This document shows positions 29,814 through 36,880 of a stretch of DNA of 64,000 nucleotides, piece after piece. The notes beneath the pieces are model-generated. The model did no database searches. It worked only from the letters and a program-made list of their open reading frames with translations, and was not told where the DNA came from. The translations under genes and the position numbers were made by a program. Each line of letters begins with the position of its first letter. Position 1 is the first letter of the stretch. Origin of the DNA: Roseibium litorale (GTDB taxonomy: Bacteria > Pseudomonadota > Alphaproteobacteria > Rhizobiales > Stappiaceae); contig NZ_JACYXI010000018.1 of NCBI RefSeq assembly GCF_014842915.1, positions 1 through 64,000 on the forward strand, read 5' to 3'.

Positions 29814-30395
29814 ATGAAATCGATTTGCGTCTTCTGCGGTTCCAATTTTGGCACCCGCGCGGAGTATGAGATGGCGGCGCGCACCACGGGGGCGGCGATT
29901 GCGGCAAGCGGGATGGCGCTGGTCTATGGCGGAGCCAAGGTCGGCCTGATGGGGGCTGTGGCCGATGGCGCACTGGCCGCCGGCGGGCGGGTGATTGGTG
30001 TTCTGCCCAAGGCGCTGCAGGAAAAGGAACTGGCGCACGACGGCCTCAGCGATCTGCACATCGTCACCTCCATGCATGAGCGCAAGGCCAAGATGGCCGA
30101 ACTGTCCGACGGTTTCATCGCCCTGCCGGGCGGGGCGGGCACGCTGGAGGAAATCTTCGAGATCTGGACCTGGGGCCAGCTCGGTTTTCACAACAAGCCC
30201 TGCGGCTTTTTGAACACCGCCGGGTTCTACGACGGGCTTTTGAGCTTTCTCGACCACCAGACCGGTGAAGGCTTCATGAAACCGGAAATGCGCGGCATCA
30301 TGATGGCCGAGACCGACCCTTACCGCCTGCTGGAGGCCTTCTCCCGCTATGAACCGCCAAAGACCCCGAAATGGATCAAGCGCGACGAGACCTGA
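29814..30395 (+). CDS. LOG-family protein (TIGR00730)
   Basis: 193 residues. The Rossmann-fold start (ICVFCGSNFGTRAEY), ALVYGGAKVGLMGAVADGAL and the hallmark PGGAGTLEE (105-113) identify the LONELY GUY/TIGR00730 family. Members cleave the ribosyl phosphate from nucleotides such as AMP or cytokinin ribotides to give the free base. In bacteria that do not make cytokinin the natural substrate is unclear. Single gene. Confidence 0.94.
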   Translation: MKSICVFCGSNFGTRAEYEMAARTTGAAIAASGMALVYGGAKVGLMGAVADGALAAGGRVIGVLPKALQEKELAHDGLSDLHIVTSMHERKAKMAELSDGFIALPGGAGTLEEIFEIWTWGQLGFHNKPCGFLNTAGFYDGLLSFLDHQTGEGFMKPEMRGIMMAETDPYRLLEAFSRYEPPKTPKWIKRDET

Positions 30396-30466
30396 GGGAA
30401 AGTAAACCGGTGCGGCGGACAGAGAGGGTGATGCTTCAGCATACCCGGTAGATCTGGCGTGTTACG

Positions 30467-30526
30467 AGGGGCTTATACCCCCCTCTGCCCCCATTCGGGG
30501 GCATCTCCCCCGCAAGGGGGGAGACT
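30467..30526. repeat. Half copy of palindromic repeat family A
   Basis: GGGGCTTATACCCCCCTCTG, then GGGGGCATCTCCCCCGCAAG, then GGGGGG: the right half of the bipartite repeat at 26975 and 61290, without the left half. Confidence 0.75.
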
Positions 30527-30923
30527 GGAGCAAGGTCAACCGCCTCGAAATCCAATGACGACCTTCTAAACCGGACAGCTGCCCGCTCGGCCATGAGGGC
30601 CACGCCGTTTCCCATCCGCCAGCACAAAGTTTTAAACAGGCACCACGTGGTGCCGGAGATTGATGACAAGCCCAGAGGTCCCCAGGATTTTTCTCCGCGC
30701 CGTCCCGGCCTTGAGCCGGGACCTGTCGAAAAACCTTATTTCTTTCAATAGAATAAATAGACGATAGATCCCGGATCTTCGCTTCGCTACGTCCGGGAAA
30801 GCGCGGTGGTGGGATTTGTCAGCAGTCTGAGGCACTGCGTGATGCCATTCGTGCGATGAAGGCGTGAGGAAACACCATCCGAGAAACCCAGGCAGGGGGC
30901 TGCATCCGCAGAAACGCTCCTGC

Positions 30924-30975
30924 CGTCCCCTTGTCCCCGCAGCGGAAAGGACTCGCGGGAATCCTCAAGGGGACG
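30924..30975 (+). ncRNA. Candidate structured RNA or leader hairpin
   Basis: CGTCCCCTTG (30924-30933) is perfectly complementary to CAAGGGGACG (30966-30975), and the inner strands TCCCCGC (30934-30940) and GCGGGA (30955-30960) pair as well, making a long hairpin of about 52 bases. A further inverted pair GCAAC/GTTGC follows at about 30980-31005. It lies about 180 bases upstream of the lipoprotein gene. I cannot match it to a named RNA family; the call is structural only. Confidence 0.35.
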
Positions 30976-31156
30976 ATCTGCAACCAGCAAGCCCTTGGCA
31001 GTTGCGCAAGGAAGGTGCTAAGAGCCGGGTCACTTCACGGCCCGCGCGCCGGACGGCCCGTTTCTGGCGCCGGATGCTCCGCCTGAAAAGACCGCAAGGG
31101 GACGGGTTTCCTTTCCGCCCCAGGTCTCCTGTTCCGTCCTTGGAGGACTAAAAAAC

Positions 31157-31744
31157 ATGCGCCTGCCGCTCGCTGGCTTCTCCTGCTTTTTGGCTCTTTC
31201 CATGGCAGCCTGCACGCCCACGATCGATGACGATGGCCCGCTGCAGGTGGCCCGCACGTCCAATGTGACGCTTGTCCAGATCACGCCCGAGGGCGTTGGC
31301 GGCATTACCGCCGACACGGACTACGGCGAGAAGGCCATTGCTGCCGCCCTGCCCGGCTTCACCACCAGCGGCACCCAGACGGCGGAAGAAGACAGCACCG
31401 AATGGGTGATTGCCGCCTTCAACTCCGATGGTTTCCAGGTGCTGCAGGTGTTCAAGGGCGCCAATGGCAAGGTGCGTGCCGTCCATGGCGTGACCCATCA
31501 CCTGACCGGCCCGAACGGCGAGCGCATCGGCATGACCTTTGCCGAAATCGGCACCGCGCGCAGCGACTGCCGCGACGGGCGCAACCTGTGGCGCGGCATG
31601 GCCATCTGCAAGGCCCGGGGCACGGACAACATCCAGCTCGTCTATGCCATTCCCGGCTATGACGGCCCGTTCGATGAGCTGCCGCCCCAGGGCGAATTGC
31701 GCAAGGCCATGCTGCAGCGGATCATCTGGACCGCGAAGAAGTAA
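31157..31744 (+). CDS. Lipoprotein, possibly DUF1131-like
   Basis: 195 residues. Short leader with lipobox SMAAC, so Cys19 should be lipidated. The mature domain (VTLVQITPEGVGGITADTDY; QVLQVFKGANGKVRAVHG; LTGPNGERIGMTFAEIGT) resembles envelope-stress lipoproteins of the DUF1131 type (the E. coli YfeY-like group), but I am unsure of that. Two later cysteines (SDCRDGRNLW and MAICKARG) may form a disulfide. TGGAGGA lies before the ATG. The upstream region contains a strong hairpin. Confidence 0.75.
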   Translation: MRLPLAGFSCFLALSMAACTPTIDDDGPLQVARTSNVTLVQITPEGVGGITADTDYGEKAIAAALPGFTTSGTQTAEEDSTEWVIAAFNSDGFQVLQVFKGANGKVRAVHGVTHHLTGPNGERIGMTFAEIGTARSDCRDGRNLWRGMAICKARGTDNIQLVYAIPGYDGPFDELPPQGELRKAMLQRIIWTAKK

Positions 31745-31782
31745 GCAGCAGCGGCAAGGGGCCCATCCTTCGAGACGGGTCT

Positions 31783-32814
31783 TCAGATCTGCGCCGGAGC
31801 GTTGATTTCCACTTCGCCGACAGGCCGCCAGATGTGCGGTTTCTTCAGGTATTTCTCCCGCGCATCCGAATAGGCCATGAACAGCTGAAGCTCGCGCTCG
31901 CGGATGCCCGGCAGAGCCTTCGGGTCAAGGCCAGTCCAGGGCAGGAACGGATTGCGGCGCATGTGCCAGTGAAGCTCGCAGCGCACTGTCGGCTTCTGCG
32001 AGGGTGTGCGGCCGTGGAAGGCGAATGTGTCGGCCACGATCAGGGTGTTGGCAGGAACGGCCATGCGCACCGGCTGGGGCAGCCCGAGGGCAGAGAGGTC
32101 CTCACGTGCAATCCGGAACGAGCCGCTGGCGTGATGCCCATCCGGATTGGCGGCGGCTGTCAGCGAGCACTCATGCTGCCATTCCAGCCGCTCCGGTGTC
32201 AGCAGGTGAGAGCCAGGAACGAAGCAGAAGGGGCCATCCTCCTCCCCCACATCCTGCAGGAACAGCCAGGCCTTTGAGGTTGCATGGAACGTGTCGGTGT
32301 GCACATCCGCCTGCGGATCCTTGTGCCCGGACGGATTGACGATCACCGTCTGAAGGAAGCTCATGGGCTGGCCGCCCTGGGAGGCCGCATAGCGGATCTG
32401 GGCCAGCGCCCGCGGATCGCGCACAGCGCTTGCAAGGGCCGGATTTTTGGCCAGGAGCTCCGGCGGCAGCGGCGTCATGCGGGTCACCGCTTGACCCTGC
32501 CGCATTTCACGCGCATCGAATTTCTGGCCGAAGACTTCCTTGCGCAGCGCTTCATATTGCGCGTCGGGCAGAAAGTTTTTCGTCAGGAAAAAACCGTTCT
32601 CATCAAAGGACTTGCGGTCCTCCGGGCTCAAGGCAGAGGCCAGCCGCCCGCGCCGGGCCGCCGCCATCTTCGCGGCAATGGCCACGCGGGTCCGGTGCAG
32701 CCCTTTGCGGTTCAGATAAGGGCTGCCAAGGATCGGGTTCTTGCGCAGGGACTTTTCCGCCCCCGCCACGCCAAGAAGCCAGAAGGGAGCGTTCAGATAA
32801 TCGAGCGGTTTCAT
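31783..32814 (-). CDS. Phytanoyl-CoA dioxygenase-family (PhyH) protein
   Basis: 343 residues. The Fe(II)/2-oxoglutarate facial triad is visible: the HxD of DVHTDTFHATSKAWLFLQDV and the distal His of ADTFAFHGRT, with an Arg a little after it that would bind 2-oxoglutarate. FVPGSHLLTPERLEWQHE is the usual PhyH strand. The family hydroxylates varied acyl, amino or small substrates; the target here cannot be read. It is transcribed convergently with the preceding lipoprotein gene and divergently from meaB. Confidence 0.88.
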   Translation of the reverse strand: MKPLDYLNAPFWLLGVAGAEKSLRKNPILGSPYLNRKGLHRTRVAIAAKMAAARRGRLASALSPEDRKSFDENGFFLTKNFLPDAQYEALRKEVFGQKFDAREMRQGQAVTRMTPLPPELLAKNPALASAVRDPRALAQIRYAASQGGQPMSFLQTVIVNPSGHKDPQADVHTDTFHATSKAWLFLQDVGEEDGPFCFVPGSHLLTPERLEWQHECSLTAAANPDGHHASGSFRIAREDLSALGLPQPVRMAVPANTLIVADTFAFHGRTPSQKPTVRCELHWHMRRNPFLPWTGLDPKALPGIRERELQLFMAYSDAREKYLKKPHIWRPVGEVEINAPAQI

Positions 32815-32947
32815 GCAATCGCCTTGCGGTTTAAAAACGCGGCGATCCTAGCATGCCCTTTGCCCGGGCAAAACTGGTTCCCGCAAGGCAGCCTATTCAT
32901 CCAAGTTCCATCGTGACGGAGCCTGATTCCCCGGTTAAAGCTGGGGC

Positions 32948-33946
32948 ATGAGCCAGATCCAGACCAGAGCCGCCCCGGACCCGAAAGAATTGGCAAAGGC
33001 GATCCTTGCCGGAAACCGGGCTGTTCTCGCCCGCGCCATCACTCTGGTGGAATCGCGCAAGGCCGAGCACCGGGCGATTGCGCGCGAACTGGTGCAGATC
33101 CTGCTGCCGCACACGGGCACCGCCCGGCGGATCGGCATCACCGGCGTTCCGGGCGTCGGCAAGTCCACCACCATTGATACGCTCGGCTCCAATCTGACGG
33201 CGCTCGGCCACAAGGTGGCAGTTCTGGCGGTTGATCCGTCCTCGACCCGCACCGGCGGCTCGATCCTGGGCGACAAGACCCGGATGGAGCGGCTCGCCGT
33301 GGACCCGCTCGCGTTTATCCGCCCCTCCCCGTCGGCAGGAACCCTCGGCGGTGTTGCCGCCAAGACCCGCGAGACCATGCTTCTGTGCGAGGCTGCCGGT
33401 TTCGACGTGATCCTGGTGGAGACGGTGGGCATCGGCCAGTCGGAGACGACCGTGGCCGAAATGGTCGATTTCTTTCTGGTCCTGATGCTGCCCGGTGCGG
33501 GCGACGAGCTTCAGGGCATCAAGAAGGGTGTTCTGGAAATTGCCGACATGATCGCGGTCAACAAGGCGGATGGCGATGGCATGATACGGGCCAAATCCGC
33601 CGCCTCCGACTACCGCGCCGCGCTTCACATCCTGGCTCCCCGCTCCCCCACCTGGACCCCGCCGGTTGTCACCATTTCGGGCCTTGCCAATCAGGGGCTG
33701 GACGCGCTCTGGGAACAGATCGAGCTGCACCGCGCCAAGACGAGCGCAACCGGCGAATTCCAGAAGCGCCGCGCCGATCAGCAAGTCGCCTGGATGTGGG
33801 ACCTGTTGCAGCAGCGGATGATGGAAGCCCTGAAAAACGACACACGCACCGCTGCCCGGCTGAAGGAACTGGAGCTGAGCGTGCGCGGCGGCGAGACTGC
33901 CGTCTCCATGGCCGTTGAAGAGATAGCCGGTCTGATCGGGGTCTGA
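32948..33946 (+). CDS. meaB: MeaB, methylmalonyl-CoA mutase-associated GTPase
   Basis: 332 residues of the G3E family. Walker A GVPGVGKS (66-73), the Mg/base-recognition regions DPSSTRTGGSILGDKTRMER and NKADGDG, and ETVGIGQSE are all present. MeaB protects and reactivates methylmalonyl-CoA mutase, gating adenosylcobalamin loading and removing damaged cofactor. In many bacteria it is next to mutB; here it is about 19 kb away, but on the same chromosome segment. The TetR gene ends 13 bases beyond its stop in convergent orientation. Confidence 0.96.
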   Translation: MSQIQTRAAPDPKELAKAILAGNRAVLARAITLVESRKAEHRAIARELVQILLPHTGTARRIGITGVPGVGKSTTIDTLGSNLTALGHKVAVLAVDPSSTRTGGSILGDKTRMERLAVDPLAFIRPSPSAGTLGGVAAKTRETMLLCEAAGFDVILVETVGIGQSETTVAEMVDFFLVLMLPGAGDELQGIKKGVLEIADMIAVNKADGDGMIRAKSAASDYRAALHILAPRSPTWTPPVVTISGLANQGLDALWEQIELHRAKTSATGEFQKRRADQQVAWMWDLLQQRMMEALKNDTRTAARLKELELSVRGGETAVSMAVEEIAGLIGV

Positions 33947-33959
33947 TCAGGCAAGTTCG

Positions 33960-34547
33960 TCAGCTGCCCGGCCCTATCAAACTGTCCAGTCTTTCCAGGA
34001 CGGCCGTCGACGCAGCCTCTCCAAGACCTGCTTTTTGCATCACCCGCAAGCCCATATATGCGGTGACAAGCGACACAGAGCGGGCGGAAATGTCCTCGTC
34101 GCCCCATCCGGGCCAGGACGAGCGCAGGGCGGAGGCAAAGCCGGCCTCAAGCCGCCTGATCATCGCCTGCACCTTTTCTTCCACTTCCCTGTCGTGCGGC
34201 GCCCGGTCCACCGCGGCATTGCAGAGGAAGCAGCCGCGGCGCTGCTGCGGGCCGTCGCCGGTTTCAGCGGCGGAGGCGAACAAGGCCCGGATGCGCTCCG
34301 TTCCTGTGCCCTCACTCCCGTTCGTCAGGAGCCGCACGGTGTCCGTAACAACCGTCTCGGCATAGAGATCGAGAGCTGCCAGATACACGGACCTCTTGTC
34401 GAAGAATGCCTTGTAAAACGATCCCTTGGTGAGCCCCATGGCCTGTAAGAGCGACGCCAGCGAGGCGTCCTCATAGCCTTGCCGCCAGAACAGATCCATG
34501 GCGCTGTTCATCACCTTTTCCGGGTCAAATTCCCTGGGACGGGCCAT
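33960..34547 (-). CDS. TetR/AcrR-family repressor
   Basis: 195 residues. The N-terminal HTH reads FDPEKVMNSAMDLFWRQGYE, then LLQAMGLTKGSFYKAFFDKR, a standard TetR DNA-binding domain. The C-terminal ligand domain has two Cys in RRGCFLCNAAVD, a hallmark of the group near NemR/YcnC-like repressors that sense electrophiles or thiol-reactive agents. It is divergent from the YHS gene, and the shared intergenic region contains two related inverted repeats, the probable operators. Confidence 0.93.
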   Translation of the reverse strand: MARPREFDPEKVMNSAMDLFWRQGYEDASLASLLQAMGLTKGSFYKAFFDKRSVYLAALDLYAETVVTDTVRLLTNGSEGTGTERIRALFASAAETGDGPQQRRGCFLCNAAVDRAPHDREVEEKVQAMIRRLEAGFASALRSSWPGWGDEDISARSVSLVTAYMGLRVMQKAGLGEAASTAVLERLDSLIGPGS

Positions 34548-34628
34548 TTTTATCTTTCTCCGGGCCTTCGCAAAACAGTTTCCGGCGCCTCACACAAAGC
34601 TCGCGCAGCCGTCACGGATATGTGTTTT

Positions 34629-34643
34629 GTACCAATCGGTACC
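34629..34643. promoter_or_regulatory. Probable TetR operator 1
   Basis: GTACC-AATC-GGTAC plus flanking CTAAT. It shares the CCAATyGGTwCCTAAT pattern with the perfect palindrome 44 bases further on. Lies between the TetR gene and the YHS gene. Confidence 0.7.
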
Positions 34644-34686
34644 TAATCATATAGTTCCGTCATTGCCCGAAGGCAAATCGCGCTCA

Positions 34687-34710
34687 ATTAGGAACCAATT
34701 GGTTCCTAAT
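34687..34710. promoter_or_regulatory. Probable TetR operator 2, perfect 24-base palindrome
   Basis: The half-site ATTAGGAACCAA is followed by its exact reverse complement. It lies 48 bases upstream of the YHS start codon, a good place for a repressor to block transcription of that gene. The two operators share a core, so one protein, most likely the adjacent TetR-family product, should bind both. Confidence 0.8.
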
Positions 34711-34758
34711 TCTGATTTTTCAGTGGCGCGGATTCATCATCTTTCACAGGAGCCAGCA

Positions 34759-35232
34759 ATGCTCTCTTACGTAAAATCGATTCTGGCGGGCAGCATTGTC
34801 GCCGTCACCCTCGCAACTTCGGCCTTGGCTGCCGGCGTCGATGTCAACGCCACGACAACGGGTCTTGCCCTGCGCGGCTATGACCCCGTCTCCTATTTCA
34901 AGGCCGGGGAACCCCAGGCCGGAGACATCAACATCACCGCCGAATACAAAGGCGCGACCTACCGTTTCGCCTCCGAAGACAACAAGAAGGCCTTTGAGGC
35001 CGATCCGGCGCATTTCGCCCCTCAGTATGGCGGCTTCTGCGCCTTTGGAACCGCCATGGGCTACAAGTTCGACGGCGATCCGAAAGTCTGGAAAATCGTC
35101 GACAACAAGCTCTACCTGAACCTCTCCAAGGCCGTGTCCGAACGCTGGAACGAGGATGTTCCGGGCTATGTGCAGACCGCCAATGAAAAATGGACCGGCA
35201 TCGAGTTCAAGAATCCCGGCGAACTGCAGTAA
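34759..35232 (+). CDS. Exported YHS-domain protein
   Basis: 157 residues. A signal peptide of about 25 residues (AGSIVAVTLATSALAAG) precedes a YHS domain: TGLALRGYDPVSYFKAGEPQ, YRFASEDNKKAFEADPAHFA and YGGFCAFGTAMGYKFDGDP. YHS domains occur in heavy-metal transporters and related periplasmic proteins; the single Cys in GGFCAFG suggests metal or thiol interactions. AGGAG lies upstream of the ATG. It is the obvious target of the divergent TetR regulator. A terminator follows at 35268. Confidence 0.9.
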   Translation: MLSYVKSILAGSIVAVTLATSALAAGVDVNATTTGLALRGYDPVSYFKAGEPQAGDINITAEYKGATYRFASEDNKKAFEADPAHFAPQYGGFCAFGTAMGYKFDGDPKVWKIVDNKLYLNLSKAVSERWNEDVPGYVQTANEKWTGIEFKNPGELQ

Positions 35233-35267
35233 CCGCCTCAATCCGCCTCCGAGGCTGCATTTGCCGA

Positions 35268-35300
35268 AAACGGACAGGGCTTCCCCGCCCTGTCCGTTTG
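35268..35300 (+). terminator. Intrinsic terminator of the YHS gene
   Basis: AAACGGACAGGGC (35268-35280) pairs with GCCCTGTCCGTTT (35287-35299), a 13-bp stem around a 6-base loop, followed by a few T residues. Confidence 0.85.
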
Positions 35301-35336
35301 TCTATCTCGCGGCATGCGGCTTGCTCTTTAACGGGC

Positions 35337-36794
35337 ATGACCCAGTTCAAACGCCCTTCCGAAACGCCTGTTTCGCCCGAAACAACAGCTTCCCGGCCAG
35401 AAAACACACGGCTCAGCCGGCGGGCGTTTCTTTGCGGGACAGCTGCCCTGTCCGCATTCGGGTCAGCCCTGTCCCTTTCCGGGACACCTGTGCAGGCCGC
35501 CAGCAATTTCATGAAGATGGCCGAGCTGCGTGGCTCCATCGATGCAGCGGAATTCGGACTGGTGCCCAACAGCCCGGACGACCAGACCGCCGTCTTCCAG
35601 CATGCGATCAACCGGGCGGTCGAGAAGGGCCGCGCCCTGTTCGTGCCAGCCGGCACCTACCCGGTCGCGAACCTGCGTTTTCCGTCCGGCACCTATATCG
35701 TGGGCATTCCCGGCAAGACGCGCCTTGTCTATCAGGGCGGCGGCGGACTGCTCGCCGTGTCTGAAGGCACGCGCAGCATCGGTCTGACGGGCCTCACTTT
35801 CGATGGGGTGAACCGTCCGATTGGCGAACATACCGAGGGGCTTTTGCATTTCTCCGGCGTTTCGGATCTGGCACTCACCGGCTGTACCATTACCGGGTCG
35901 AGCCGGATGGGACTGCTGCTCGACCGCTGCGCCGGGCGGGTGGCCGACTGTACAGTCACAGGCGCCGCCGAAGCGGGCATCCGTTCCAATGAGGCCACCG
36001 GGCTTCAACTCACCGGCAATGTGGTGACCGACTGCGCCAATGGCGGCATCTGGGTCCACCGCTGGTCGGAAGGAGAAGATGGCACGCTGGTCAGCGGCAA
36101 CCGGGTCGAGCGGATCGGCGCAAAATATGGCGGCACCGGTCAATGGGGCAATGGCATCAATGTCTTCCGCGCCCATGGGGTGGTGATCTCCGGCAACCGG
36201 ATCACCGACTGCGCCTTCTCCGCCATCCGCTCCAACACCGGTTCGAATGTCCAGATCATTGGCAACTCCTGCCTGCGTTCCGGGGAAGTGGCGATCTATT
36301 CCGAATATGCCTTTCAAGGGGCGCTGATCGCCAACAATGTGATTGACGGCGGCACCACTGGCATTTCCATCGCCAATTTCCTCGATGGCGGGCGGCTCGC
36401 GGTCTGTTCCGGCAACCTGATCCGCAACCTTTCCGCAGACGGCCCCTATCCTGCGGAAGGGGCCGGGTTTGGCATCGGCATTGCGGCGGAAGCCGACACC
36501 AACCTGACCGGCAACGTCATTGAAGGCGCGCCGCGCTTCGGCTTGCTTCTGGGCTGGGGGCCTTACATGCGCAACATCATCGCCTCGCAGAACATCCTGC
36601 GCGATTGCGGCACGGGCATTGCCGTCAGCGTGGTGGAAGGTGCGGGCCAGGCGTCTATCATGGGCAACATCATTCAGGGCGCCCGCGACGGCAGCATCAT
36701 CGGCTACCGTTGGACCGACGCTTCCTCCGGTGAGCTGGACGGCTCCAAAGACTTTCCGAATATCGCGGTGAGCGGCAACAGCATTTCTGGCTGA
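35337..36794 (+). CDS. TIGR03808-type Tat-exported repetitive protein
   Basis: 485 residues. The N-terminus has a twin-arginine signal (RLSRRAFLCG, Arg28-Arg29, then a hydrophobic stretch ending at QAA). The body is a right-handed beta-helix-like series with repeated motifs such as LTGCTITGSSRMGLLLDRC, LTGNVVTDCANGGIWVHRW, ISGNRITDCAFSAIRSN and IIGNSCLRSGEVAI. This is the pattern of TIGR03808 (twin-arginine-translocated repetitive protein of alphaproteobacteria). Function unknown; beta-helix proteins often act on polysaccharides, an inference only. Confidence 0.9.
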   Translation: MTQFKRPSETPVSPETTASRPENTRLSRRAFLCGTAALSAFGSALSLSGTPVQAASNFMKMAELRGSIDAAEFGLVPNSPDDQTAVFQHAINRAVEKGRALFVPAGTYPVANLRFPSGTYIVGIPGKTRLVYQGGGGLLAVSEGTRSIGLTGLTFDGVNRPIGEHTEGLLHFSGVSDLALTGCTITGSSRMGLLLDRCAGRVADCTVTGAAEAGIRSNEATGLQLTGNVVTDCANGGIWVHRWSEGEDGTLVSGNRVERIGAKYGGTGQWGNGINVFRAHGVVISGNRITDCAFSAIRSNTGSNVQIIGNSCLRSGEVAIYSEYAFQGALIANNVIDGGTTGISIANFLDGGRLAVCSGNLIRNLSADGPYPAEGAGFGIGIAAEADTNLTGNVIEGAPRFGLLLGWGPYMRNIIASQNILRDCGTGIAVSVVEGAGQASIMGNIIQGARDGSIIGYRWTDASSGELDGSKDFPNIAVSGNSISG

Positions 36795-36797
36795 ACC

Positions 36798-36850
36798 CTC
36801 ACCCGGCGCTGCGCGGCGACCTCTCCCAGCTTGGGAGAGGTGGGAGTTTC
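36798..36850. repeat. Small palindromic intergenic repeat
   Basis: Holds CCTCTCCCAGCTTGGGAGAGG-type hairpin sequence (arms CCTCTCCCA and TGGGAGAGG) preceded by a second short GC-rich palindrome. It is adjacent to the start of the AT-rich AAA-ATPase block. Confidence 0.65.
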
Positions 36851-36880
36851 GGCAGACTTACATGCACGTCAACGCTACCT

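Larger units (their letters stand above)
30396..31156. other. 761-base intergenic region with repeats and a hairpin
   Basis: No convincing gene. It holds a half copy of repeat family A (30467-30526), a 16-base perfect palindrome GGCACCACGTGGTGCC (30639-30654), a family C copy (30769-30800), an identical copy of the TTTGTCAGCAGTCTGA motif (30815-30830) and a strong structured inverted repeat (30924-30975). Reading frames of about 95 codons here are arginine- and proline-rich, as expected from shadow frames. Confidence 0.6.

Noticed and set aside
30880-31030. 6S RNA, tmRNA or RNase P RNA in the structured segment
   Set aside because: The hairpin is real, but none of the conserved strings I know for these RNAs is present and the gene context is wrong.
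30864-31151. 95-codon plus-strand frame before the lipoprotein gene
   Set aside because: Pro/Arg-rich product, runs through structured repeats, and no ribosome site; looks like a shadow frame.
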